DNA of 64,000 bases from Hypomesus transpacificus (GCF_021917145.1 NW_025813759.1:62001-126000); one strand, 5' to 3'; positions 44,826 to 55,532 are shown, counted from the stretch's first letter. Numbers and translations are program-made. The notes: a model not told the origin generated them from the sequence alone.

Positions 44826-45242
44826 CTCCCATTGGGAACCAATGATAAAAAGGCTGAGACGACACGCACCGTGTGGGCAATGCTAGTATAAAGTGCATGC
44901 TGTTTGTGTGTGTGAGGGCACTTGTCACCCCCCATATGAAAAGGCGTCTTCGCTGTGCTCTCCTGACATCGCGTGTGTGGTGGTGATGAGAGCTCGGAGT
45001 TCTTCAAGGCTAGCAACAAGTTCTTGCATTGTCTCCACCGATAAAATACCGTCCAGTCTTCTTAAATTCACAAGTGATGACTCAATCGGCATCACTTGTG
45101 CGTGGCTTATGTTAGCTTGTTGGAAAGCTCTTTCTATTGCTCTGCAATTTCGTCCTATTTCTTCAATTACACATAGGTGTGCCATTTCTCAAATCAGTTC
45201 GTCGATATTTTCTCTGTAGTGCTGTCTTCTGTGAGGTGTGGT

Positions 45243-45400
45243 CTTCAGCAACTAATTTGCATGTTAACTAGATATCTTCAGAAGCTAATTTGCATGTTAA
45301 CTAGATATCTTCAGAAGCTAATTTGCATGTTAACTAGATATCTTCTAAAGCTAATTTGCATGTTAACAAGATATCTTGTTGGCAATAGTTACTAGTACTT
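45243..45400. repeat. Right-end octamer minisatellite (~4 units)
   Basis: Four units of the 33-bp repeat, each with ATTTGCATGTTAAC. They lie 60 bp upstream of the ATG of the minus-strand integrase gene. Confidence 0.88.
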
Positions 45401-45560
45401 ATTGGTTTCGGGATATGTCTGAATAGTTACTAGTAACTAAAGAATAGTTACTAGTATCTAATGAAAGTTACTAGTAAAACGGGAATAGATACTAGTAACT
45501 ATTGGATTAGTTACTAGTAACTAAAGAATAAGTACTAGTAACTTTAAAATAGTGACTAGT
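45400..45560. repeat. Right subterminal TTACTAGTAA array
   Basis: Same units as 1905-2480, in mirror order, reaching to ~40 bp from the right end. Confidence 0.85.
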
Positions 45561-45597
45561 ATGTTTATAGAAATAAATGTTAAAACGGCCTGCCATA

Positions 45598-45750
45598 GAC
45601 GCTTTAATCCAAAGCGACTTCCAAGAGAGAGCGTTACAAAGTGCATAGGTCACTGATAATAACAACAAGATTGCGAGTAGCCAAAACATGAAGCACACAT
45701 TGTGAACAATCAAAATATGTGCCAAAGGTTAGAACCATAAGAGCATGTAT
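45598..45750 (-). repeat. L2 3' tail, piece 2 of 4
   Basis: Continues the tail broken at 1878; matches 57100-57270 (CCAAAGCGACTTCCAAGAGA, GCATAGGTCACTGATAATAA). It is interrupted at TTAA by the next element. Confidence 0.75.
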
Positions 45751-45754
45751 TTAA

Positions 45755-47384
45755 AGGGGCAATTGACTGTTTTTTTGGGGTATTTCACACTGTTCCTTAA
45801 GGTCTCCGAATAGGGTATGTAACATTGGTTGGGTTGAAAATGGCCCGGGTGCTGTTCTATGGCCTCTTACAGATCGTCTGAAATGTTCCCGGGAAAAAAC
45901 ACTAGCTTTTCTCCTTTTATGGTATGCTCATTAATATTTAGATAAGCTGCGCGCTGATTGGTTGGTTATCAACGAGTGAAGCTGGGAGCAAAAACGCAAC
46001 ACGGCCAACAGCAGCACTCGCTGAAACACTGAAGTTGGAGACTTGAAATAAAATAAAAAAAATCAATAAATCTATTGTGTCTACACAACACTGTTTTCAA
46101 CAGATTGACTATATAACATTTGAAATGATAACATTACTTGTTTCCACTTCTGTTGTTGAAGCAATCTGGATTGACTTAGGTGGGTAGAACATTAGGCTAC
46201 AGCTTAGCAACCAAACGTTGTTGCAATCGTGATTCTACTCGGCTTCAGTTAGCTAGCTAGGCTAGCTCTAGATATCTTGCTGTAAAATAACATGACAAAG
46301 ATCTGGACAAACATGCATCGTGAATTGTAGATTTTCATTACACAGGTTATTTATTTGAATGAAACACAGTCAGGAACATGAATCAACGTTAGCCCCATTG
46401 CCAATAAACTAGGCTAAATTATCACATGCTCTTGCGTTAACTAGCAAGCTAAACTTGTTTACATGCCTACAGTCTAGGTGTTACTAGTAACAGTTACTAG
46501 CAATGCTAATGTATCCTGTATCTAAAACCTGCCTTTCTCCAGTTCTTTCAAATAGATTATCTAGACAGGCGTTAGCAATAAGCCAGACTGCAGTTCGTTT
46601 TCTGGCTATTTTTCGGAAGCTTCCCTTCTAATGCCGACTACAGCTAGTCTAGCTAGAGTCATTTGATGTGTGTAGAAACGTATTTAGCATTCTACCTGGT
46701 ATGCTATATACAGGAAACGTTAGCATTGCTAATAACTGTTAGCACAACATCTTACTGTCCTTATAGCTTGCGGTTGCAATGAGCATACGGTTGGAACAGC
46801 ACCTCTTTCCAGGTTCAGCTTCCTAGCATATCCTGCTTGAAATTGTCCAAGGTTGTCAAAACTGTCTTGGGTGAAATGTTCAGAGCAAATGAATGATTGA
46901 GTGTCGAACTTCGCCTGGATCTTCTCATAGACAACAGCAGCCATGCCTGTTGAATGTTTGGCTCCTTGGGAAGACTGTAAGTGTTAGCCTTCCCTGTACA
47001 GCCTGGAACACAGCATTTACGACCGTGGTCCATAATCAATATCCTTGTTATAATTCAAAACGTTCTTCTTTGTAATTCCTTATAAGTAGCCTACACAGAG
47101 CAGCGCGCAGCTAAACTAGTATCGCCCTGGCTGGTCTGGATGTAAATTCTGGGGCGTGACAAAGATACAGACCAGAGCCAATAAGAGGGCGATCACCGGT
47201 CCTACGTAGGACCGGTGGCTTTGTTGAAAAGCTAGCGTTTTACAGCCAAATTTTTTCTTTTTGAGATTTGAATAGGAAAGAGGTGTCAATAGACTTTGAT
47301 ATTCACGGTATGTTCAGTTTACCCTCCGAACTGTCGTTTTTCAACAATGACAAGGTAAAATCGGTTTTGCAGTCAATTGCCCCT
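45755..47384 (-). mobile_element. 1.6 kb TTAA-flanked element with THAP-domain fragment
   Basis: Ends AGGGGCAATTGACTG and CAGTCAATTGCCCCT are exact inverted complements. TTAA lies at 45751-45754 and 47385-47388. TTAA plus THAP suggests a Kolobok-type element. It lacks a full transposase. Confidence 0.85.
46729..47039 (-). pseudogene. THAP zinc-finger fragment of a transposase
   Basis: The minus strand starts MIMDHGRKCCVPGCTGKANT (Cys pair of a C2CH THAP finger) and continues, after a one-base frame change near 46945, with SFICSEHFTQDSF (Cys-x2-His). This is the typical spacing of a THAP domain. No downstream catalytic domain is present. Confidence 0.75.
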
Positions 47385-47544
47385 TTAAACAAGTTACAAT
47401 TAAACAACATGAACCGCTTTAAGTGCAAGTGTACCTGTGGAAAAACAAGCAACAATAAAACAATATATCACAGCGAGTAAAACATTTCGAATCAGTTACC
47501 ACTAACCACAAGAGCAACAAGTCTCTAAACAAAGAGTCATTGTG
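47385..47544 (-). repeat. L2 3' tail, piece 3 of 4
   Basis: GTTACAATTAAACAACATGAA and GTGCAAGTGTACCTGT match 57272-57320. Piece 4 follows at 52906 (GTTGTACTCCCGGAA). Confidence 0.7.
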
Positions 47545-47803
47545 CACTGCAAAAAATGACTTCAAAAAAAAAAACAAAAAAAAAAACAATAATTAGCTAA
47601 ATGTTCTTTTAACAAGCAAAATTATCTGCCAGTGCAGCAAGATAATCACACTTGTTAAGATTTCTTGAAATAAGAAAAAGATTTCTTGAAACAAGAAAAA
47701 GAAATCCAGAAAATAAGACTGCTCAAAATCTTAATAAAGGCCTGGACCACTTGTTTTGAGCATTCTTGTTAAGATTTTTTGACTCGTTTTAAGATATATA
47801 TAT

Positions 47804-48563
47804 TAGTGCTGTCAAATGATTAAAATATTTAATCGCGATTAATCGCATTAATGTCATAGTTAACTCGCGATTAATCACAATTAATCGCACATTTCTATTT
47901 CTATCTATTCTAAATGTCCCTTGATCTCTTTTTGTCCCATTCTTTTTTCAAATTTTAATGCTCTTATCAACATAGAAAAGTGGTTCGGATTACTTTGTGC
48001 AAATATTTTTTGTTATTGAAAACAACATTGCAATCGCCTGGCTTTGACGAGGGGGCGGAGAATTTGCATCATCTGTGTGCTTGGCCATCAAGTGGTATTT
48101 CAGACTGGACGTGCTGCAATGATAGCTCATTTTACAACGACAAAACACACAGATCACTTTGGTCTTGTCAATGGAACCATTTGGCAACTTTTTAAAAGTA
48201 AACTTTCCATTCAGAATCTTATTGGCATCCATTTCGGCGTCTCGCGCTCGCCATCCACTCAAAACGTAAAGTTAACCTACTACCAGAGAATGTCTCATAT
48301 CCGTAAACGGGCTCTGCTACTACGCTTTAGCCGGATCGCAAGCCAAACAAGTGTGTGGTGTGCCTGTTTTTTTGTTTCCGGTCTAGCTAGATCCGGTGTG
48401 GTGTTGTAGTTTTTCTAACTTCGGTAGTTGTTGCAACAGCATGTGAAAAAAAACTACAAAGTTTGCTAGGCCAAAAAGAGCGTTAATCGCGCGATAAAAA
48501 CTTGACGCCGTTAATTTGGGTTTGCGTTAACGCCGTTAATAACGCGTTAAACTGACAGCACTA
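47804..48563 (-). mobile_element. Short hAT element with BED-finger exon
   Basis: Ends TAGTGCTGTC and GACAGCACTA with ATATATAT on both sides (8 bp, but in a low-complexity target). Repeated TTAATCGCG motifs lie near both ends. Confidence 0.85.
47990..48262 (-). pseudogene. BED zinc-finger fragment of a hAT transposase
   Basis: The 90-codon frame contains VICVFCRCKMSYHCSTSSL with a Cys pair, then LKYHLMAKH with a His pair, a BED finger. No catalytic domain follows. The element therefore keeps a DNA-binding module only. Confidence 0.75.
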
Positions 48564-48569
48564 ATATAT

Positions 48570-50600
48570 ATATATTTTTTCAGTAAATAAGAACTTGGGT
48601 ACAAACCAGGTTAAGGCAAATTTGCTCAAAATAAGTCGAGAGAGGATGAACAATTCTTGTTTTAAGTACATTGAGAATCTCATAATAAGTAGATAATTCT
48701 TATATAAGGAAGACTTGTTAAGAGAAATTATCCTGTTCCTAGCAGCCATCAAATCATACTTCCACCATTCATACTTGCAGGGCAGAATTCCGAGCCCCTC
48801 CCCTTGCAAAACTTAAAACATTGTAGTTGTCTTTGCTTAACATGATCAGTGCACTGAATCTCTGTAGCTAAATATTACAATTAACTAATCTGTATTAGTA
48901 CTGAGATAGATTTTCACTAAAACACACTTATTAGTAATGACAACTCAAAAGTTTGATTTCAACACGGAAATATTTTGTTTATTTGCTCAAATCAGAAAAT
49001 ATGGTATACTAAAATAAAAACATTATAACAAACTTTGCAGACTCAAAAACAAAAAAGGTCAATGACATGAAACATGGTTATCTAGCCAAGGTGATCTATA
49101 TGGTCATCTATATGTTATCTAGCCAATAAAGGCATCCCAGTCGGCTTTGGACCATTTAAAGGCTAAAGTTGCATCCTTCTCATGCAGCAAGTCTCCAAGG
49201 ACTTACAGCTATAGCAATTTATACTTATAACTATAGCAATTTTGCAGTGATTCATGACTATAAACTTAACAATGTGCCATGGGAAGATCAACATTTTTGA
49301 ACAATGTAATACCGTCTATATTGAGATATAGATGTATCTATGTACTGCATATCTGGTGATGGGGTGTAGCATGGGCCATCATAATTCTGACCATGATTCG
49401 TCATTAGGCTCATCAACAATCACTGCAAAAGATCTGCAATTCCTGTGCAGAGACAGGAGAACCTAGCAGAACAACCATCTCTCCAGCTCTCCATCGCAGC
49501 CACAGCCACCTGAGAGGTCACGACAGTTAGCCAGACTCGTTAGATCAGAGAGGTATATTAACATCGCATCGTTTGACTATCGTAAGAGTCATGACTTCAG
49601 GACCCCGGGTTCTGGACTGGATGGAGTGCTACGGAGATGGCGTTCTGCTAGGTTCTCCTGTCTGCACCACAACTGCAGGTCTTTTGCAGTGATTGTCTCT
49701 TATGTATGCACGGGAACACTGAAGCTATGAGTGTCTCTTTTAGTACAGGTTTACTGTGCAACACTAGTTCACTCCAATGTTAATACTTACCTATCAAAAT
49801 AGCATTGCGCTGACCCACAGCAGAGTTAGCTAATAGTTCATCCTAAATTTGGAGCTGGCAAAAACCTACACATTTGTATGTATAATTTGAACAGTACTTG
49901 CTACGAATCTTTAGCTGAGGCAAAATACTCTATGTTCCTATTTCACCGACGCCAGCCGCAAATTAGCCACCCTAGCTGAGGCATCGACCATATGAGATTT
50001 AGCTAGCTATCAAACTACTAGAAGATGTTTTCAATCATGACGGAATTACTGGATTTGATTATTCAAATCAGTTAAGTACGGTGTTGACGGCACAAGTAAA
50101 ACATAAGTATGCACAGAGATTACGAGCAGCTAAATTGGATGACTGCAGATAGTTTACCGTTACAGAGCAAAAGTCACGATCCTGAGAGGCAGTGCTGCTG
50201 AGGTGAAAAGGTGGAGAAGAGAAACGGTCGGGAAAGCGCAAAATCTGACGTGATTTCCACCTCGAAACAATTTCACTTCCTGAAAATTGCATGTAAACCA
50301 ATCTCATACGAGTTTTGAATCTTGCTTGTTGCACAGCTAGCCATATTTATAACAATATAGTATATTTTCATTGATTATGTTAAATATATTTAGGAATTAA
50401 TAGACTTATGCTCATTCTAAGGAATTGTAATGAATAGATTTTGAGAAAATGAACGAACTTGACAACAAACTTAAACAGTCTTCTGGACAGATGCTGATAC
50501 TTATAAGATATTTCCTTATATTCTCAATGCTATCAAGGACAATGTACACATGCAGTTCATCAGGGATTTAATTTAGATATCTCATATCCTTTTTGCTCCT
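48570..50600. other. Interior of the CACTA-like element without recognised genes
   Basis: AT-rich; contains a hairpin element at 49421-49691 and no recognisable coding exon. Confidence 0.4.
49421..49691. mobile_element. 271 bp hairpin element with CACTGCAAAAGA ends
   Basis: CACTGCAAAAGA and its complement bound it. Internal arms (GACAGGAGAACCTAGCAGAAC) are also inverted. The ends resemble those of the host element. Confidence 0.6.
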
Positions 50601-50609
50601 ATTCTATTT

Positions 50610-50972
50610 AGGGAAACTAAACAAACTTGAAGAAATGATAGAGAATCACCTTAAACAATTCAGGCAGCTTTTCCCTGACAACAATGTTACACCAAAGCAA
50701 CATTATATGGTCCATTTCGCTTCACAAATTGCGGCTCTGGACCCCCTAACATGAGTATGAGATTCAAGTCTAAACACAGGTTTTTAACTAAATGGGCTTC
50801 AAAATTAAACTACAAGAATATTTGTAAATCTCTTGCAGACCACAGTAAAGTCATTGAAATTACTCAGGTTACTCAGATGCAGGTTTATGTGCACAGGAGA
50901 AAGGCAATCCACAGAGTTTGCAAGGCTCTCATTCTCTGTTTGCCCTTAATTCTTACATGTTATCTTAGTTAG
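50610..50972 (+). pseudogene. Decayed transposase exon of the CACTA-like element
   Basis: After a CTATTTAG acceptor the frame reads LEEMIENHLKQFRQLFPDNN, VTPKQHYMVHF, then after stops near 50753 MRFKSKHRFLTKW and NICKSLADH. This pattern recurs in fish transposon proteins. Family placement is from recall of that pattern only. Confidence 0.45.
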
Positions 50973-51205
50973 TTGGCCTCCATTCTTAAATCAAGTTTTA
51001 GTGAGTCTAGAAACAAGTAAAATGTGCTTAAGGTATAGCTGTTGATATGGCTACAGAATTTTTACACGGTAATTTAGATAAATCTGCTTAAAACAAGTTT
51101 TATTACCTAAGTAAGGTAAGTCAAGAAGATTTTTCTTGAAACAAGTCAAATATCTTCATCCTTAATGAGTAAATAAACCCAAAAATGAGTGTGACGAGGT
51201 AAATA

Positions 51206-52866
51206 CAGTGCCCTCCAAAAGTATTGGAACAGTGAGGCGAATTCCTTTATTTTTGCTGTAGACTGAAAACATTTGGGCTTGACATCAAATAATGAACGTG
51301 AGACCAGAGATCAACGTTTCAGCTTTTATTTCCAGGTATTTACATCAGGATCTGATGCACAACTAAGAAAATATCACATTTTGTTTGAATCCACCCATTT
51401 GTCATGTGATCAAAAGTATTGGAACAGATATACTTAAAACATATTTAAGTGAATAAGACTTAATATTTAGTTGCAAATCCTTTGCTTTCAATAACTGCAG
51501 CAAGTCTGTGACCCATTGACGTCACCAAACTTTTGCATTCTTCCTTTTTGATGCTTTCCCAGGCTTTCACTGCAGCCTCTTTCAGTTGTTGTTTGTTTTG
51601 TGGGGTTCCTCCCTTCAGTCTCCTCTTAAGCAGGTAAAATGCATGCTCTATAGGGTTTAATTCTGGAGATTGACTTGGCCAGTCTAATACCTTCCATTTC
51701 TTGCCCCTGATGAACTCCTTTGTTGTTTTGGCAGTGTGTTTTGGGTCGTTATCTTGCTGCATGATGAAGGCTCTGCCAATCAGTTTGGTTGCATCTTTCC
51801 TTAAATTGGCAGACAAAATGTTTCTGTAGACTTCCGAGTTCATTTTGCTGCTGCCATCATGTGTTACATCCTCAATGAAGATTAATGAGCCCGTCCCAGA
51901 AGAAGCCATGCAAGCCCAAGCCATGACATTACCTCCACCGTGTTTCACAGATGAGCTTGTGTGTTTGGGATCATGAGCAGTTCCTTTCTTTCTCCAAACT
52001 TTAGCCTTTCCATCACTTTGGTAAAAGTTAATCTTTGTCTCATCAGTCCATAAAACTTTGTCCCAGAATTTTTGAGGTTCATCTCTGTACTTTTTGGCAA
52101 ATTCCAGCCTGGCCTTCCTATTCTTCTTGCTAATGAGTGGTTTGCATCTTCTGGTGTAGCCCTTGTACTTTTGTTCATGAAGTCTTCTGCGAACAGTAGA
52201 TAGTGATACCTTCACTCCTGCCATCTGGAGGTTGTTGCTGATCTCACTAACAGTTGTTTTAGGGTCTTTCTTTACAGCTCTCACAATGTTTCTGTCATCA
52301 ACTGCTGATGTTTTCCTTGGTCTACCTGTTCGACGTCTGTTACTTTATGCACCAGTAGTTTTCTTCTTCTTCAGGACATTCCAAATGGTTGTACTGGCTA
52401 TGGCCAATGTTTCTGCAATGGCTCTGATTGATTTTCCATCTTCTCTAAGACTCACAATTGCTTGTTTTTCACCCAAAGACAGCGCTCTGGTTTTCATGTT
52501 GTTTTCACCTCTGAATACAGTCTGCATAGACAAAACCTATCTTACCCAATCTGAACCTGAGTGTAGACATTCAGTGGTATTTATTGATTGAATAATGTAT
52601 GTAATAGGACACACCTGGGCAACAAAACACACCTGTCAGTCACATGTTCCAATACTTTTGCTCACGTGACAAATGGGTGGGTTCGAACAAAAAGGTGATA
52701 TTTTCTAATTTGTGCATCAGATCCTGATGTAAATACCTGGAAATAAAAGCTGAAACGTTGATCTCTGGTTTCACATTCATCGTTTGATGTCAAGCCCAAA
52801 TGTTTTCAGTCTACAGCAAAAATAAAGGAATTGGCCTCACTGTTCCAATACTTTTGGAGGGCACTG
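51206..52866 (-). mobile_element. Tc1-like transposon, second copy
   Basis: 1661 bp, same ends, same length and nearly the same sequence as 4120-5780. TA at 51204-51205 and 52867-52868. It sits inside the CACTA-like element. Confidence 0.95.
51460..52533 (-). pseudogene. Tc1-like transposase with premature stop
   Basis: Same frame as the intact copy, but a TAA stands near 52345 after the first 62 codons, where the intact copy reads ThrGlyValLeuSer. The rest stays open and keeps both Asp and the Glu (SPELNPIEH). It differs from the intact copy at only a few positions. Mobilisation in trans by the intact copy would still be possible. Confidence 0.92.
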
Positions 52867-52989
52867 TATACTAAATATAAGGCAATTTAACTATTTTTTG
52901 CAGTGTGATCCTTGAGGAAACTAACATCGGATTAAGCAAACCATTCCTAAGTACCGTTGTACTCCCGGAACAAGTTAAGCCTGTATAAC

Positions 52990-53670
52990 TTTTTCGAAAT
53001 GTGAATATGATATAGTATACAAATGTAATAATTTTTCCAGTAGCTTACAAAATAGCTTACAGTTGTTGATAATGTCACTGCCAATTTATATTAGCCTATT
53101 TCTTAACCTTAATCCAATCAAGATTAGTTGAGTGTGGACAGGTTTTCAGGTTTCATTTCATCAACACATTGAATCCTACTAAGAAAGCCGAGTAAACGCA
53201 CTCAATGGTAGGCTACATCTGCTATTTCTATTACTGTCCCAACTATAATTTCAGTTGTTAAAACTATAATATTCTTGTTAAGACTAGCTAGCCTACTTTT
53301 TCTTCTGTTTAACAGTTCAGCTTTCAGCTTCTCCTGCATTGTAGACTATTTAAGCTCTTAGCTTTGTTAGATGATGCAGTTCAGCTTCCACACTGCCTCT
53401 TTTGTGTGACTCATACATTTTTTAAATTCATTCCAGCTTGCGGGTATTTTCTCATTTCTGTATTTTCAGCAATAAAAAAAAACATATTTCAGCACTCTAA
53501 CGCATTTTCTACAGGAAATGCGCTTTCTATTGGTTTCCTGTTTCTCTTTATTATTCCAACTTCTTAGTTCTTCCGTAGGTTCTTTGTCCTTTAACTACTC
53601 CTGCATACTTTCACCGATTCAATAATGACAGGACAAAGAAATGTCTTTCAGGCTTTTACTGAATGCTGCA
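52990..53670. other. No feature recognised
   Basis: 52906-52990 is piece 4 of the L2 tail. The rest is AT-rich without coding or repeat signals. Confidence 0.4.
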
Positions 53671-53676
53671 CACAAG

Positions 53677-53819
53677 TATGGCGTGAAATTAGTGCCAGGA
53701 GAGCGAGAGCTTTTTTTTGCAAGTACATAAATCATTTTCTACAGAGACACAAATCTTTTTTGCAAATTACAAATTGTTTTGTACAGAGCTCGCTCTCCTG
53801 GCACTAATTTCACGCCATA
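53677..53819. mobile_element. 143 bp hairpin MITE with TATGGC ends
   Basis: TATGGCGTGAAATTAGTGCC and its complement are near-perfect ~35-bp inverted ends. The 6-bp duplication CACAAG (53671-53676, 53820-53825) is perfect. The ends and duplication length match those of the 43.7 kb element. Confidence 0.85.
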
Positions 53820-53864
53820 CACAAGAGCATCCACCTGGAACTCTGTAGGACACTCAGTTAGAAC

Positions 53865-54239
53865 TCAAAACTGCATTCCCGAATGACAAGCTGGTGTCAC
53901 ATTTAAGGAGTAAAACCTGGCAAAGGTCGAAGGTGAAGCCCAGCAAACTGCTTGGCAAATCTCATGCAATGGAACTCCTTTCAGGAGAGCCCACGACGTA
54001 GCAATACCCCGTGTCGAATGGGCCACCGCAGTTGTTGGTGCAGAGAGTCTTGACAGCTCATAAGTGCACTTAATAGCCTCCACCACCCAGTGCGACAATC
54101 TCTGTTTGGAAATGGCTTTCCTTTGCTGACCTGCACGGCGGCGGGCTGGGGGCCCATAATAGCTACCCTCTGCGCTACGATCTCCATTGCTTACTGCTTC
54201 TGTTACGGGTTCAACGCTGGCTATAACATCCGATAACAA
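53865..54239 (-). pseudogene. DIRS-like tyrosine recombinase, C-terminal fragment
   Basis: The frame has KQRLSHWVVEAI, AHSTRGIATSWAL (His-x2-Arg) and SPSTFARFYSLNVT (catalytic Tyr context). These are the C-terminal active-site motifs of tyrosine recombinases of DIRS/Ngaro retrotransposons. The rest of the element is not seen. Confidence 0.7.
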
Positions 54240-54427
54240 GCCCCCGGCTGATCGCCGCTACTTTGGAGTTTATCCCGGTGGACAAGAGGGTCATGTCCCT
54301 ACGCATATGGGGGGAAGACTCTGGACAGACCTGGTAAGCCCAAGCGAGTTTTGCAGGTGAACTGGAAACATTCACGAGGCCCCTGTCCACGAAATCTTCA
54401 ACTTTTCAGGCAATGTTGGGGGCATTA

Positions 54428-55528
54428 CAGTTTCAAATGCTTACACACATTTTTTGTGTCCTCTTGTCCTCTTTTTTTCAAAACTTGCAACAACTGCACA
54501 CACACAATACAAAAGGCCTTGCTTCTCTTGCAAAATGAAGCACTGCAATCACAATATCACAAACACGTCTCAAAAGCACACATTTGTCTCATGTTGCAAA
54601 ACCTTTTGCCATTATATTACAACATACAAACCTAAAGCTCTTCTTTCATGAGCTCCTTTGTACTTTTCTGTTCAAGATTGAAAGTAAATGGCAGAGATGA
54701 TGATAAATTCATGGTAAACACGAAAACAAGATTGAAACCAAACATTTCTTTAACTATAAGCATTTGTGGTTGTGAATACAGTATTACACAATCTAAAAGA
54801 AAGAGTCTAGTAGGACAGAAACCAAACCAAATTTTGAAAAAGGTGATAACGGAATGTTGTGTCTGTGTGTGCCATGAACTGTAGCATACAGTAACATATA
54901 CTATTTTCTACAATATTGTCAGAATGTCTTCTTACAGTCACTGTACTGTTGCACAGTATGATACAGTAATCCATCAGACTGTGACCAATCATGCAGTGCA
55001 CTGCAGTCAATGGATGCATGGGTGCTAAAATATATGTTTGTGTATAGTACACCATGTGTTGTGCTGAAACAGCTATTAGGTGTACATTAGAACATGTGTG
55101 CATAACAGGTATGTAACAATATACTGTAATCTTTTCACAGTAAAGGTTCAAATTATACCCACCACTCAATCAACTCAAATTAGGCTATTTTTAGGCCTAT
55201 TCTAAAGCCATGATTGGTTAGTGTTGAGTAAAGCAATGAGTGTTTGCACATGTGAGGAGTTAGTGTGAGGCACTGATGAATTAGTGTGGCATTTTTATTG
55301 GTTGCGTTTGAAAAATGAAATCAAGATGCTTGCTGAATTTTGTGTGTTACGTGGAAAATTGTGTGTCGTGTTTTGCAAAAAGTGTTTTATGAAATTGGAA
55401 ACTGAGTCAAAGGCCAAAAATGTGCGTATGTTTTGCAGATTTGAGGTGTGGTTCTGGTGTTTGAGTGTCAGATTTCAGAAATTGTGTGAAAAGTAAGGAA
55501 TTTGTGTGTAAGCATTTGAAAAAAACTG
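54428..55528. mobile_element. 1.1 kb Tc1/mariner-type remnant
   Basis: Ends CAGTTTCAAATGCTTACACA and its inverted complement (with a few changes), with TA at 54426-54427 and 55529-55530. The interior minus-strand frame near 54807-55169 is a degenerate relic; no intact transposase. Confidence 0.7.
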
Positions 55529-55532
55529 TAAC

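Larger units (their letters stand above)
40405..45185 (-). pseudogene. DDE integrase-type transposase gene, broken
   Basis: Exon 1 (45185-~44929) encodes a helical N-terminus (RNCRAIERAFQQAN, MQELVASLEELRAL). The core exon starts at 41031 after CTTTACAG. It reads [15 protein letters not shown] (first Asp), [14 protein letters not shown] (second Asp) and [14 protein letters not shown] (Glu, about 34-35 residues later), i.e. a retroviral/IS3-like integrase core of the type repeated in fish genomes. The C-terminus ends DMNSSQL with TAG at 40405. Breaks: frameshift near 40873, TAA near 40685, another frameshift near 40535. The exons that should encode the HTH region between 41040 and 44929 were not found. 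It is convergent with the HECT gene; its first exon abuts the octamer array at the right end. It is the likely transposase of the 43.7 kb element. Confidence 0.78.
1879..45597. mobile_element. 43.7 kb composite DNA transposon carrying HECT ligase and DDE integrase genes
   Basis: The left end starts TATGGCAGGCTGTTTTAACA and the right end is its inverted complement with one early mismatch. The next ~100 bp also match in inverted orientation. Flanks are GACGCA (1873-1878) and GACGCT (45598-45603), a 6-bp target duplication with one change. Both flanks are contiguous parts of one L2 tail. The interior has a fold-back unit (to ~29760) and a gene-bearing unit (from ~29737). TATGGC ends, a 6-bp duplication and an integrase-type DDE enzyme resemble what I recall of the IS3EU superfamily; that assignment is an inference. 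Five to six other transposons are nested within. Confidence 0.75.
47545..52905 (+). mobile_element. 5.4 kb CACTA/EnSpm-like element with three nested insertions
   Basis: Ends CACTGCAAAAAAT and TTTTTTGCAGTG are flanked by TG on both sides (2-bp duplication). It contains a short hAT (47804-48563), a hairpin element (49421-49691), a decayed coding exon (50610-50972) and a Tc1 copy (51206-52866). The superfamily is inferred from CACTG ends and the short duplication. Confidence 0.65.

Noticed and set aside
44434-45019. Short frames rich in Arg/Pro near GC-rich sequence
   Set aside because: They arise from GCGACG-rich MITE sequence.
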